A stretch of DNA of 64,000 nt from Caryophanales bacterium UBA6449 (lineage in GTDB: Bacteria; Bacillota_I; Bacilli_A; RFN20; CAG-288). The DNA lies in contig DJOB01000006.1 in the NCBI GenBank assembly GCA_002437105.1, positions 170,686 through 234,685 of the forward strand, read 5' to 3'. Under the pieces are notes generated by a model that was given only the letters and a program-made list of their open reading frames with translations, had not been told where the DNA came from and ran no database searches. A program made the position numbers and the translations under genes. How positions within the stretch are numbered: position 1 is the stretch's first letter; the number at the start of each line of letters is the position of its first letter. Positions 28,508 through 38,299 of the stretch are shown here, piece by piece.

Positions 28508-28546
28508 AAAAAAGATAGCTTTTTCATTGCTATCATTTTCAATTTT
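28508..28546 (+). terminator. Terminator after the CDF transporter
   Basis: GATAGC / GCTATC stem with a ~9-base T-rich loop, followed by ATTTTCAATTTTT. A modest stem but good T tract. Confidence 0.65.
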
Positions 28547-28874
28547 TCCATATGTAGAGCCTATTTCACGAACTTAAAATAATTAGTAAAAGCCATTTTG
28601 TTAAGTAGATTTGTTACTTAGATTTTGAATTTTCTAGCTCGGAGATAAGCCTCGTATGCCAATTTTTACAGCCGAGCGAATAATCTCGAGACTTAGAAAT
28701 TAAAAAATGATTAAATTTTAAGAGTTTTTATGAATAATCTATCTAAATATTGCTGAAATTTGAATTTTGAGACAAAAATGCCACACCATGTTGCTTTGCT
28801 ACTTGCTTTTAATAATTTTTTAAGTATGCTCTTCTCCTTGGAAGCGCTATCTAGCTTTCGGAAAGGACTAAGTT
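28547..28874. other. AT-rich intergenic region upstream of the GH2 gene
   Basis: About 330 bases markedly richer in A/T than the flanking genes. No supported gene. It contains an inverted repeat GCTCGG (28637-28642) / CCGAGC (28672-28677) and a plausible promoter close to the GH2 start. Confidence 0.6.
28803..28830 (+). promoter_or_regulatory. Putative promoter of the GH2 gene
   Basis: TTGCTT (28803-28808), 16-base spacer, TATGCT (28825-28830), 44 bases ahead of the GTG start. Reasonable but not perfect boxes in an AT-rich region. Confidence 0.45.
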
Positions 28875-31841
28875 GTGAGTAAGCAAAGAACACTCAGGAG
28901 CCTACAGTTGGCGTTGGTTGCGGCATCCGTGGTCGGAATCGGTGCCCTGTCGACTGTCACCCCTGAAACCGGTAGTGGTATCACCGCTAGTGTCGAACAG
29001 GCGAAGACGATTAAGAATGAAGTTCCCACTGAGCAGTCGCTGGTGGATTTCAATTTCGGATGGACTTTCAAGAAGGGAGACCTCCTCTCGCAGAGACCCT
29101 ATGAGAGCTACTTCGATGATTCGAGCTGGAAGAATGTCAACCTTCCCTACGATTGGTCGGTCTATGAGGATTTCGATCCCGATATCTCTTCCGAGATAGG
29201 TCATCTACCCGGTGGACAGGGCTGGTACCGGAAGCAGTTCGCGGTTCCTGAGAGCCTGAAGGGCAAGCGGATCACCATAAACTTCGACGGTGTCTATATG
29301 GAATCCACCATCTATGTCAACGGAAAGAAAGTCGGATTCTATCCCTCGGGCTACGCTCCCTTCTACTTCGATATCACCGACTATCTCTTCTATGGCGATA
29401 CGCTCAATACTATCGCCGTCTCCGTCAGGAATATCGATGGCAGCGATGGCAATGGCGCTTCCAGCCGCTGGTATTCCGGATCGGGAATCTATCGTGATGT
29501 CTATCTCACCATTCAGAATTCGGTGAGTATCGCTCAGGACGGCACCGATATCACCTTCCCCGATCTGAAGACCAACTACACCGCTAACCAGGAGAACTTT
29601 ACAGCTAAGGCTCGAGTCACTAGCACGGTCTTCAACTCCTCCGCAGCGCCTTCCACCATCACGGTCAGGAACACCCTGCTCGACTATAAGACCCAGGCCC
29701 CTTCCAGCATTGCTCAGCCCGTCGTCTCGGCTGAAGTCGAGGTGGCAGCGGGAGCGAAGGTCGATGTCGTCAACGACCTCGTCGCCTCCAATCCTAAGCT
29801 CTGGAGCACTGAGGATCCCAACCTGTACACCGTCAAGACCGAGGTCATCGCAGCTGATGGCACGGTCCTCGACACTCAGTATGACCGGATCGGTTTCCGC
29901 TTCTTCGACTGGTACACGATGAAGGATGTCCAGGATGGTGAAGGACCAGCCGAGGGTTTCTTCCTCAACGGTGTGCTCACCAAGTTCAACGGTGTCTGCA
30001 TGCATCACGATCAGGGTTCGCTCGGTGCGAATTCCTACTACGATGCGGTCTACAGACAGATGACCACCATGAAGGCGATGGGCGTCAACGCGATCCGCAT
30101 CACTCACAACCCCGCCTCATCCGAGCTGCTGCAGATCTGCGATGAGCTGGGACTTCTCACCATCGAGGAGTTCTTCGACTCCTGGTACAGCGCGAAGGCC
30201 AGCCAGGACTTCCACCGCTTCTTCGAGGTCGAATCGACGCACCCCGATGCTCAGAAGGGTGAGACCTGGGCCCAGTTCGACCTGCAGTCGACCATCAGGA
30301 AGCACAAGAACTATCCCTCTATCGTCATGTGGTCGGTCGGAAACGAGATCTGGGATACCCACCACTTCTCTTCCTCCGCGGCCAAGGAGAAGGGACTTAG
30401 AACCATCAAGAACCTGGTCAAGTGGGCGCACGAAGCCGATGTCGACAATGAGGATGAGACTCGCGCTTCCGGCCAGAGAAGATTTGTCACTATCGGTCAG
30501 AACCAGTGGGATAAGGATAACCTCGATCTGATGAGAGAGCTCGATGCGGTCGGATACAACTACTGGTATATCTTCTACAACTCGCAGGGTGGCCGCGGAA
30601 CCGATGTCAGCGATATCCGGTTCTACGGATCTGAGACCTCCTCGGCCGTCAAGTCCCGTGGCTACTATGCGCAGGGTGGAGCTGAGTATGCCAGCGTCAA
30701 CAATATGAAGGGTGTCGGAGATCAGCTCTCGTCCTGGGATAACTCGTCGGTCGGCTGGGGACACACCGCTTCCTATTCGCTCAAGCAGACGCAGGAGAGC
30801 ACTTCTGATGGAACTAATAAGCTGCTCTCTGCCGGTGAGTTCGTCTGGACCGGATTCGATTACGGAGGAGAGCCGACCCCGTGGAACCAGATGAATGATC
30901 GCACCCCCAAGAGCTCCTACTTCGGAATCGTCGATACAGCTGGTTTCGCCAAGGATGACTACTTCCTCTATCAGTCGCAGTGGCTGGATAGGAGCAATCC
31001 TAAGAACATCTTCGCCCACATCGTCGGTCACTATAACTGGGAGGATCAGACCCTCGCTTCGCAGATGCTCAATTCCGATGGCACGCTGCCGGTGAAGGTC
31101 TACTCCAACGCGAGTCAGGTCGAGCTGTTCGTCCAGAAACCGGGCCAGGAGGCCGTCAGCTATGGAAAGAAGGGCTTCACCGAGAAGACTAAGACCAACG
31201 GCAAGGTGACTGAGACCTATTACCGTGCTACCGATGATGCTAATCACCTCTACCTGCAGTGGAACATCCCTTGGGAGTATGAGGTCGGAACCAAGGTCTT
31301 CGTGAAGGCCTACGACGAGAAGGGTGAGGAGATCGCGCTCCCCGAGTACGATCCCTTCGAGAGGAATGCGGCTCAGAGCGAAGTCGTCACGGCCGGCAAG
31401 CCGGAGAAGATCGTCCTGACTGCTGAGACCGACACCATGACGGCCGACAGCTACGGCTTAATCTACGTCGATGCTCAGGTGGTCGATAGCCAGGGCAACC
31501 CCGTTCCTACCGCGCAGAACCTGATCGAGTTCTCCTACGTCGGAGATTCGCAGGTGGCTGAGATCGCCGGTGTCGACAACGGTGACGCTTCCTCCTGGGA
31601 GCGATACAAGGATTACGATGGCGAGTGGAGAAGGTCGCTCTTCAACGGCAAAGCTCTCGCGATCGTCAAGTCCAATGGCGGCGAGGGAATGTTCTCTCTC
31701 GTGGCCAGATCCGCCGGTCTCCAGAGCGCCCATGTCACCCTGTTTGCCTCGGCTGATTACAGCACGTCCTCCGCAGCTCTCGACCCTCAGGTCTATGCGG
31801 ATGTTGATGGGATGAGAAGAATCGCAGGCATCGATGCCTAA
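28875..31841 (+). CDS. Secreted glycoside hydrolase family 2 protein, probable beta-galactosidase
   Basis: A 988-residue exported GH2 enzyme. A signal-peptide-like N terminus (~1-40) is followed by the sugar-binding jelly-roll domain (~50-220; FNFGWTFKKG, LPYDWSVYEDF), an Ig-like domain (~225-340), the TIM barrel (~345-690) and C-terminal DUF4982 / GH2 C-terminal-type Ig modules (~730-960; DTMTADSYGLIYVDAQVVD). The acid/base is Glu491 (SVGNEIWD) and the probable nucleophile Glu587 (YGSETSSAVKSRG); the AGEFVWTGFDYGGEP block is characteristic of beta-galactosidases of this subgroup. It should remove terminal beta-galactose from glycans outside the cell. No lipobox or sortase signal is seen. GTG start with GGAAAGGA upstream. 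Nineteen bases separate it from the next surface protein, implying co-expression. Confidence 0.9.
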   Translation: MSKQRTLRSLQLALVAASVVGIGALSTVTPETGSGITASVEQAKTIKNEVPTEQSLVDFNFGWTFKKGDLLSQRPYESYFDDSSWKNVNLPYDWSVYEDFDPDISSEIGHLPGGQGWYRKQFAVPESLKGKRITINFDGVYMESTIYVNGKKVGFYPSGYAPFYFDITDYLFYGDTLNTIAVSVRNIDGSDGNGASSRWYSGSGIYRDVYLTIQNSVSIAQDGTDITFPDLKTNYTANQENFTAKARVTSTVFNSSAAPSTITVRNTLLDYKTQAPSSIAQPVVSAEVEVAAGAKVDVVNDLVASNPKLWSTEDPNLYTVKTEVIAADGTVLDTQYDRIGFRFFDWYTMKDVQDGEGPAEGFFLNGVLTKFNGVCMHHDQGSLGANSYYDAVYRQMTTMKAMGVNAIRITHNPASSELLQICDELGLLTIEEFFDSWYSAKASQDFHRFFEVESTHPDAQKGETWAQFDLQSTIRKHKNYPSIVMWSVGNEIWDTHHFSSSAAKEKGLRTIKNLVKWAHEADVDNEDETRASGQRRFVTIGQNQWDKDNLDLMRELDAVGYNYWYIFYNSQGGRGTDVSDIRFYGSETSSAVKSRGYYAQGGAEYASVNNMKGVGDQLSSWDNSSVGWGHTASYSLKQTQESTSDGTNKLLSAGEFVWTGFDYGGEPTPWNQMNDRTPKSSYFGIVDTAGFAKDDYFLYQSQWLDRSNPKNIFAHIVGHYNWEDQTLASQMLNSDGTLPVKVYSNASQVELFVQKPGQEAVSYGKKGFTEKTKTNGKVTETYYRATDDANHLYLQWNIPWEYEVGTKVFVKAYDEKGEEIALPEYDPFERNAAQSEVVTAGKPEKIVLTAETDTMTADSYGLIYVDAQVVDSQGNPVPTAQNLIEFSYVGDSQVAEIAGVDNGDASSWERYKDYDGEWRRSLFNGKALAIVKSNGGEGMFSLVARSAGLQSAHVTLFASADYSTSSAALDPQVYADVDGMRRIAGIDA

Positions 31842-31860
31842 AACTGAAGGGATAACGAAC

Positions 31861-34800
31861 ATGAAGATCAAAAGATTTACTCGCGCCTCACTTCTGGCGC
31901 TAGCTGCCTTCGCAGCCGTGGGCGTCACCTCTCAGGCGGCTCCCCGTCTCGCTTCTTTCTCGGTCGCGCGCGCTAAGCTGGCTGAGGGCGAGGTGACCCT
32001 GCTGGGTCTCGAGCCGATCGACGATGTATCCGTCCCCGTTCTCGCCCACGCCTCCGATCTGGTGAAGTACCTTCCTACCACCGTCAAGGGACACTTCTCC
32101 GACCGGACCACTAAGGATTTCAAGATCGTCTGGGATGCTGCGACCGATGAGCAGGTCTCGAAGCCTGGCACCTTCGCCCTCGCTGGTACTGCGACCGCGG
32201 ATGCCCTATCCGAGAAGGTTACCGTCGCCGTCTCCGTCGTCGGAGTTCAGACTGTCGTGTCTCCTTCTCTTCGCGTAAACATCGCGAAGCCGACTGAGTA
32301 CGAGCTGCCCAAGCAGGCGCTCGTCGTCAAGACCGATGGATCGGCTGAGTTTGAAGATATCGACTGGACCGGGGTGACCAAGCCTGCGGTCGATAAGCTG
32401 GGCGAGCAGAGCGTCGTCGGTAAGCTCGCTACTGGAGAGAGCGTCACCTGCCGCCTGATCGGTGTCGGGGCCGAAGCGACTCAGGGAGTCAATGTCGCGC
32501 TGGGCACTACTGGAACGATCGATTACACCAATTCATGGGATAGCTTTTCGACCGCCGTTAACGGGAAGACGGATGAGAAGGGTATCTCCAACTGGCAGTG
32601 CAGGGATGATGCGCAGGTCGGTGGCGATGGACACTATCATCTGACCGATACCTTAGCGAAGAAGCAGACGATCAGCTACGCGAAGGTCTACTGGTGGACC
32701 GGCGAAACCAACTGCGAGCTCCCCACTCACTCTGTCATCGAGGTGCAGAATGGTTCCGGCGATTTCGAGCAGGTTAAAGCCACTATCACCAAGGGTGAAA
32801 CCGTCAACAGTGTCACCCCGTTCACCTACACCTTCGACGCTCCGGTCGAAGCGACCGCGGTCAAGCTGGGCTGGAATATGACCCAGGGTGATACCGATGG
32901 CCCCCAGAATGGAAAGTGGTGCAATGTTTCCGAGCTGGAGCTCTACGAGGTCAGCGGCGAGATAGCCAAGGGGACCGAGGCGGTTGCTACCGCCATCAAG
33001 GTCGATGGTAAAGCGATCGCGAACTTCGATGGCTACCAGGGCCAGTATACGGTTCAGGTGCCCTATGGGACTGATCTGTCGAAGGTGAATATCGATGTCA
33101 CCGCCTCCGACGAGCATGCCACCACCTATGTCATGCCCGGTCAGGTCGATGGCGAAGCCTACCGAGTCTTCGTGGTGAGCGAGGATCTGCAGTCGTTCAG
33201 AACCTATAGTATCTTCGTCCAGGCGGCTCCGGCTCCTCTCCAGACGCTGACCATCGCTCTGGCTGATCCCGACGCTAAGATCCTGCCGGGAACCTCGGCC
33301 GCTGTGCAGGTGTCGGGAACCGATGAGAGCGGAAAGACGCTGACCAAAGCCGATATGGATGTGGAGTACATCGTGAACTCTCTGTCCGGCGAGGCCGAGT
33401 TCAGAGGAAGCTCCATCTACGCTCTCTCTGCTGGATATGTCTCAGTAACCGCCCGGGCTACCTATGGTGGAAAGACTGTCACCTCCAACTCTCTTCTTAT
33501 CAAGATCGAGAAGGATGATGCGGTCCTCGATGCGGTATCCGTCGCCGATTCCAACATCACGATCAGGTCGGGTGAATCCTATACCCTTCCCGATACTGTC
33601 AATGTGACCTACAGCAGCGGTATCGTCAGGGAGGAGAGCGTCGCCTGGAAGGCGATCCCCGCTGACCGACTGCAGACGGCCGGACAGTTCACCGTTCAGG
33701 GATACGTCAACAACACTACTCTCCTCGCTAATCTGAACATCACCGTCATCACCACTGAAGAGTTCAGCTCCTCCTCCGTGATCTACACCGGTGTCAAGGG
33801 TGTCGTTCCCACTCTGCCTTCCGCTATTCCCTTCTACGCCTCCAGCGATGGTGCCGTCGTGAACAAGAAGGTGTCCAGCTGGGACAGCACTAGGTTCAGC
33901 AAGGAATATTTGGAGGGAGATGTCGGATCTGAGATCGATGCCTGGTGCACGCTGGAAGGTGAGAGCGGCTGGTTCACCGTGACCTATAAGATCGTTGAGG
34001 GATCGGACAGCGAGGACTACGCCGACCGGCAGAATGGTTACATGATCCCCGCTTCGTTCACCTCCACCGGATCCGAGGAGATGATGAGCTTCACCGACGC
34101 TAAGAGCACGGTGTGGAGCCCCGATGCCGTCGACGCGACTCCCTACTTCGGCTTCGTCTTCGGCAACGCTGGAAACATCCAGACCAAGACCTTCTCCTCG
34201 CTGGGAATCCACTTCTCTACCGCCGATGGCAAGGCGCTTCCCACCGGTCTGGAGGTTCAGTACTTCAAGGGCAGCCTAAAGACTTCCGACCTCGATACCA
34301 GCAAGCTGTTCTCCACTTCCACCTGGACTGACTCCGCCCTGACCAACGATGCCAACTGGACCACTATCGATATCGACAACATCAGCATCTCCGAGAACAC
34401 TAAGCTTTCATTCGATAGTGTTGAAACACAGGCTTTCAGAGTCAAAGTCACTGGAACCAACTTCGGTGTCGACGATGTCACTGCCACTTCTAAAGTCAAT
34501 GTGGTCTCCGCGTCGGTCCCGACTCTGTCCAAGCTCGAGGTCAGCTATGATGGTGCTGCTGATCCTGTGAACATCCTCGAGGATGGACAGAAGGAATACA
34601 CCCTCGAGGTCAAGGATGCTTCCACCTTCTCCGTCTCTCCCGTGCTGGCGGATGGCCAGTCCGGATCGGTCGGAGTCGTCGCTGACAGAGATTCGGGCAT
34701 CTACCGGATCTACCTCACCTCGGAGGATGGACAGAGCACCGATATGATCACCATCCGCGTCACCGATGGCATGAGCGCCTATAAGACTCGGGTCGATCAC

Positions 34801-35412
34801 GTCGAGGCTATCGAGGATATCTCTGTCGATAGCGCGACCGATGCTTCCGGTCTGAATCTGCCCAGCGCGGTCGGAGTCGAGTTCTCCGATGGCACCACGG
34901 GCCAGGTGGCGGTCAACTGGGATACTTCGGCCTTCTACGGAAAGGCGGGAACCTATGTCTTCAACGGAACGCTCGACCTGCCTCTCGAGCGCCGGAACGA
35001 TCTGGGTCTCGTCGCTCAGGCTAGAGTCACCGTCGCTAAGGATGCGGCGGCGACCACCCCTGAGGTGAAGACGCACACCGTCACCATCACCGGTGGACAG
35101 GGTGTCGTCGCTTCATCCATCCAGGCTGAGGCCGGTGAGACCGTCTACCTCGTCGCTGCGGCCAGCTCCGACCAGATGATCGCGAGCGTGTCCGGTGTCG
35201 AGGTCACCTCCTACGGCAACGGTACCTTCTCCTTCGTCATGCCCGATGAGGATCTCACCATCGCTGTCACCCTCCAGGCCAAGGAGACTGGCGATAGCAA
35301 GAAGAAGCTCGGTGCGGGCGACATCGCTGCTATCACCCTCGGAACCATCATGGGTGTCGCGATCATCGCGGGTGCGGCGATCTTCATCCTCAAAGCGGTC
35401 AAGAAGAACTAG
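31861..35412 (+). CDS. Large surface protein with Ig-like and F5/8C carbohydrate-binding-type domains, C-terminal anchor
   Basis: A 1183-residue exported protein (signal peptide ~1-26). Modules read by eye: Big_4 Ig-like (~50-130, VKGHFSDRTTKDFKIVWD), F5/8 type C / CBM32-like (~209-363, NVALGTTGTIDYTNSWDSF to VSELELYEV), cadherin-like (~370-450), another Ig-like (~460-555), second Big_4 (~560-640), an unassigned beta-rich region (~640-880), cadherin-like (~880-965), third Big_4 (~970-1055) and a C-terminal repeat ending in SFVMPDEDLTIAVTL. A final hydrophobic helix (AAITLGTIMGVAIIAGAAIFIL) with a KAVKKN tail anchors it without an LPXTG motif. It probably holds galactosides or glycan near the adjacent GH2 enzyme. 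The 31861 ATG is preferred over 31834, because it begins a good signal peptide. Confidence 0.85.
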   Translation: MKIKRFTRASLLALAAFAAVGVTSQAAPRLASFSVARAKLAEGEVTLLGLEPIDDVSVPVLAHASDLVKYLPTTVKGHFSDRTTKDFKIVWDAATDEQVSKPGTFALAGTATADALSEKVTVAVSVVGVQTVVSPSLRVNIAKPTEYELPKQALVVKTDGSAEFEDIDWTGVTKPAVDKLGEQSVVGKLATGESVTCRLIGVGAEATQGVNVALGTTGTIDYTNSWDSFSTAVNGKTDEKGISNWQCRDDAQVGGDGHYHLTDTLAKKQTISYAKVYWWTGETNCELPTHSVIEVQNGSGDFEQVKATITKGETVNSVTPFTYTFDAPVEATAVKLGWNMTQGDTDGPQNGKWCNVSELELYEVSGEIAKGTEAVATAIKVDGKAIANFDGYQGQYTVQVPYGTDLSKVNIDVTASDEHATTYVMPGQVDGEAYRVFVVSEDLQSFRTYSIFVQAAPAPLQTLTIALADPDAKILPGTSAAVQVSGTDESGKTLTKADMDVEYIVNSLSGEAEFRGSSIYALSAGYVSVTARATYGGKTVTSNSLLIKIEKDDAVLDAVSVADSNITIRSGESYTLPDTVNVTYSSGIVREESVAWKAIPADRLQTAGQFTVQGYVNNTTLLANLNITVITTEEFSSSSVIYTGVKGVVPTLPSAIPFYASSDGAVVNKKVSSWDSTRFSKEYLEGDVGSEIDAWCTLEGESGWFTVTYKIVEGSDSEDYADRQNGYMIPASFTSTGSEEMMSFTDAKSTVWSPDAVDATPYFGFVFGNAGNIQTKTFSSLGIHFSTADGKALPTGLEVQYFKGSLKTSDLDTSKLFSTSTWTDSALTNDANWTTIDIDNISISENTKLSFDSVETQAFRVKVTGTNFGVDDVTATSKVNVVSASVPTLSKLEVSYDGAADPVNILEDGQKEYTLEVKDASTFSVSPVLADGQSGSVGVVADRDSGIYRIYLTSEDGQSTDMITIRVTDGMSAYKTRVDHVEAIEDISVDSATDASGLNLPSAVGVEFSDGTTGQVAVNWDTSAFYGKAGTYVFNGTLDLPLERRNDLGLVAQARVTVAKDAAATTPEVKTHTVTITGGQGVVASSIQAEAGETVYLVAAASSDQMIASVSGVEVTSYGNGTFSFVMPDEDLTIAVTLQAKETGDSKKKLGAGDIAAITLGTIMGVAIIAGAAIFILKAVKKN

Positions 35413-35441
35413 GTATACTTCTAAGAAGCAGTCGTGCAGAG

Positions 35442-35480
35442 AGCGCTGGGCCTGACAGGCCTAGCGCTTTTTGTGTTTTC
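35442..35480 (+). terminator. Terminator of the GH2/surface-protein operon
   Basis: AGCGCTGGGCCT / AGGCCTAGCGCT stem (one G-U type mismatch) with a GAC loop, then TTTTTGTGTTTT. Confidence 0.92.
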
Positions 35481-35530
35481 CCAATCCGCCTTTGTGTCCT
35501 TATTTCTTTTAAAAGGGGCTTATTAATATT

Positions 35531-35536
35531 TATAAT
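35531..35536 (+). promoter_or_regulatory. -10 element upstream of lysS
   Basis: A perfect TATAAT 39 bases before the lysS start. No convincing -35 box at standard spacing. Confidence 0.45.
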
Positions 35537-35575
35537 ATTGAATTGTTTAGGATATTTTTAGCTGGAGGTAACGCT

Positions 35576-37126
35576 ATGGCTGAAGATGAGAAGATGCTGG
35601 ATCAGGTGGTCGCCCGCCGGGCGAAGCTCGCCAAGTATCGCGAGATGGGGATCAATCCCTATGGACAGAGGTTCGAGGTCGATAGCCATGTCGAGGATCT
35701 CAAGAAGGAGTATTCGTATCTAAAGCCCGAGGAGATCACCGATAAGAAAGTCCATCTGGCTGGTCGTATCGTGCTGATCAGAAGGATGGGAAAGGCTTCC
35801 TTCTTCACTCTGCAGGATCGCACGGGCCGGATTCAGGGCTATCTCAGAAAGGATGTCTGCGGCGACGATAACTACGCTCTCTTCAAGCTGGCTGACCTCG
35901 GAGATATCTGCGGTATCGAAGGCGTGATGATGAAGACCAAGACCGGAGAGCTGACGGTCCGAGTCAGCAAGTACACTCATCTGTCCAAGGCTCTGCGTCC
36001 TCTGCCCGACAAGTTCCACGGACTGACCGATAAGGAGGAGCGCTATCGTCATCGCTATGTCGATCTGATCGTCAACGACGATGCGATGCGCATCGCGAAG
36101 ATGCGCTCTTTGATCGTCAAGGAGCTGCGCGACTTCTTCTTCGAGCGGGGCTTCCTCGAGGTGGAGACCCCTATCCTCTCGCCCATCTTGGGCGGAGCCA
36201 ACGCGCGTCCCTTCATCACGCACCACAACTCTCTCGATGAGGATTTCTATCTGAGAATTGCGACCGAGCTCCCTCTGAAGCGGCTGCTCGTCGGTGGTAT
36301 GGAGAGGGTATTCGAGTGTGGAAGGATCTTCCGCAACGAGGGAATCGACCTCTTCCACAACCCTGAGTTCACCACGGTCGAGGCCTATCAGGCCTATGCC
36401 GATCTCTCCGACATGATGGAGCTACAGGAGACTCTAATCAAGCGGCTGGCTAAGAATATCAGCGGTTCGCTCCACCTCAAGTTCAACGGGTACGATATCG
36501 ATCTCGAGAAGCCTTTCCGCCAGGTCAATATGACCGATATGGTCAAGGAGAAGACCGGAGTGGACTTCGTCAACGTCAAGACTGACGAAGAGGCGATCGA
36601 GCTAGCTAAGAAGTTCAACGTTCCTCTTCAGAAGCACTTCAGATACGGACACATCATCAATGCCTTCTTCGATCAGTTCTGCGAGTCCGAGCTGGTTCAG
36701 CCCACCTTCGTCTGCCGTCATCCTCTCGATGTTTCGCCCCTGGCTTTCAAGTGCCCCGACGATCCGCGCTTCACCCAGAGGTTCGAGCTCTACATCGGTG
36801 GACACGAGATCTCCAACGCTTTTACGGAGCTGAACGATCCCGATGATCAGCTGGCGAGATTCGAGGAGCAGATCGCCGAGAAGAAGGCTGGCAACGATGA
36901 GGCCTGCGAGGTCGACTACGACTACGTCGAGGCGCTGCAGTACGGACTGCCTCCTACTGGAGGTATCGGCATCGGTATCGATCGTCTGGTCATGCTGCTG
37001 ACGCAGACCGACTCCATCAGAGAGGTCCTGCTCTTCCCCACCCTCAAGAGGCAGAAGATCAATCCTAATCAGGTCGTGGCGGTCAGCGATGAAGCAGACC
37101 GGAAACCCGAGCAGGCGAAGAAGTAG
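35576..37126 (+). CDS. lysS: Lysyl-tRNA synthetase, class II
   Basis: A 516-residue class II LysRS. The N-terminal anticodon-binding OB fold (~60-160; VHLAGRIVLIRRMGKASFFTL) precedes the catalytic domain with motif 1 (RDFFFERGFLEVETPIL), GGANARPFITHHN, motif 2 (ERVFECGRIFRNEGID) and motif 3 (GGIGIGIDRLVMLLT). Length is normal. ATG 35576 has CTGGAGGTAA upstream; an ATG 11 codons earlier has no good ribosome site. It is monocistronic. A matching tRNA-Lys (anticodon CTT) lies at 60045-60120. Confidence 0.96.
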   Translation: MAEDEKMLDQVVARRAKLAKYREMGINPYGQRFEVDSHVEDLKKEYSYLKPEEITDKKVHLAGRIVLIRRMGKASFFTLQDRTGRIQGYLRKDVCGDDNYALFKLADLGDICGIEGVMMKTKTGELTVRVSKYTHLSKALRPLPDKFHGLTDKEERYRHRYVDLIVNDDAMRIAKMRSLIVKELRDFFFERGFLEVETPILSPILGGANARPFITHHNSLDEDFYLRIATELPLKRLLVGGMERVFECGRIFRNEGIDLFHNPEFTTVEAYQAYADLSDMMELQETLIKRLAKNISGSLHLKFNGYDIDLEKPFRQVNMTDMVKEKTGVDFVNVKTDEEAIELAKKFNVPLQKHFRYGHIINAFFDQFCESELVQPTFVCRHPLDVSPLAFKCPDDPRFTQRFELYIGGHEISNAFTELNDPDDQLARFEEQIAEKKAGNDEACEVDYDYVEALQYGLPPTGGIGIGIDRLVMLLTQTDSIREVLLFPTLKRQKINPNQVVAVSDEADRKPEQAKK

Positions 37127-37136
37127 AACGCGATTT

Positions 37137-37164
37137 AAAGCCCAGCGATCGCTGGGCTTTTTGA
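37137..37164 (+). terminator. Terminator between lysS and aguA
   Basis: A near-perfect palindrome, AAAGCCCAGCG / CGCTGGGCTTT, followed by TT. It lies immediately before the aguA ribosome site. Confidence 0.9.
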
Positions 37165-37174
37165 GGTGAGAGAG

Positions 37175-38293
37175 ATGATCGAGAGAAAGACTTATAACGC
37201 GGGCGGTTACACGATGCCCTTCGAGGGTGAGAAGCACGCTGCCACCCTTATCGAACTGCCCTACCGAAACGATGTCTGGAGGGAGAAGGCAGCACCGGCG
37301 CTGGCGGAGTTCATCGGCGTCATCAGGGCGATCGCGAAGTTCGAGAAGGTGATTGTCGCCTGCGATGATCGGGTGAGAAAACAGTCGCCTGATCAGGTGG
37401 AACAGGTAGCGAAGATCGCTGGCGTGACGGTGGTCTCCGCTCGCTATGACGACTCCTGGGCCCGAGACAATATTCCCGTGTTCACGCGTTCGGCTGACGG
37501 GAAGGTGGCCGCGGTCGATTTCGGCTTCAATGCTTGGGGTGGAACCTTCGACGGGCTCTATTCCTCCTGGCAGGACGATGATTCTCTGGGCCGTACCTTG
37601 GTCGAGGCGCAGCTCGGATATCCGCGCTTGGACTGCAAGGATTTCATCCTCGAGGGCGGATCGATCCACACCGATGGAGCGGGGACCCTGATCACCACGG
37701 AGGAGTGTCTGCTCTCGCGCGGTCGGAATCCCAGCCTCACCAAGGAGCAAATCGAGCAGCGCTTGAAGGAGGCGCTAGGCGTGAAGAAGGTGATCTGGCT
37801 CCCCTACGGAGTCTATAAGGATGAGACGGATGGCCATGTGGATAACATCGCCTGTTTCCTGGATTCGACCCATGTGCTCCTGGGCTTCCCCGAGGGCGAT
37901 AGGGATGCTCAGTTCCGTCGCTCCAAGGCGGATTATGATGTCCTCAAGGGTGAGACCAACGCGGCAGGAGAGCCCATCGATGTGATCCGGATCCCTATGC
38001 CCGGTCCCCTGTTCGCCACGGCGAAGGAAGCGGCTGGTCTGACTATCGTCGCGGGCTCGAAGCCGCGCGAGATGGGCGATCGGCTCGCTGGCTCGTACGT
38101 TAACTTCTATATGGGCGAGAAGTTTGTCATCATGCCCAGCTTCGGCTGCCCCGAGGATGAGAAGGCGCGCAAGATCCTCGATCGGTTCTTCCTGGGACAG
38201 AAGACGATCGTGCAGGTCCCTGGACGCGAGATCCTTCTCGGCGGGGGCAATATCCACTGCATCACCAAGCAGATACCGATAGGAAAGGAATAG
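37175..38293 (+). CDS. aguA: Agmatine deiminase
   Basis: A 372-residue agmatine iminohydrolase, converting agmatine to N-carbamoylputrescine plus ammonia. It has the penteine-fold landmarks MPFEGEKHAATLIELPYR, DDSWARDNIPVF, FNAWGG, FILEGGSIHTDG, ETDGHVDNIACFLD and the C-terminal catalytic Cys362 in GGGNIHCITKQIP. ATG 37175 is chosen because TGAGGTGAGAG lies just upstream; a GTG three codons earlier overlaps that site. The next gene, N-carbamoylputrescine amidase, begins 6 bases downstream, giving a complete agmatine-to-putrescine route. No arginine decarboxylase is in the window, so agmatine may come from outside the cell or another locus. Confidence 0.95.
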   Translation: MIERKTYNAGGYTMPFEGEKHAATLIELPYRNDVWREKAAPALAEFIGVIRAIAKFEKVIVACDDRVRKQSPDQVEQVAKIAGVTVVSARYDDSWARDNIPVFTRSADGKVAAVDFGFNAWGGTFDGLYSSWQDDDSLGRTLVEAQLGYPRLDCKDFILEGGSIHTDGAGTLITTEECLLSRGRNPSLTKEQIEQRLKEALGVKKVIWLPYGVYKDETDGHVDNIACFLDSTHVLLGFPEGDRDAQFRRSKADYDVLKGETNAAGEPIDVIRIPMPGPLFATAKEAAGLTIVAGSKPREMGDRLAGSYVNFYMGEKFVIMPSFGCPEDEKARKILDRFFLGQKTIVQVPGREILLGGGNIHCITKQIPIGKE

Positions 38294-38299
38294 GACCAG

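Noticed and set aside
35413..35575. T-box or lysine riboswitch ahead of lysS
   Set aside because: The leader is too short (about 40 bases after the -10 element) and lacks the T-box sequence; only a terminator for the preceding operon is seen.
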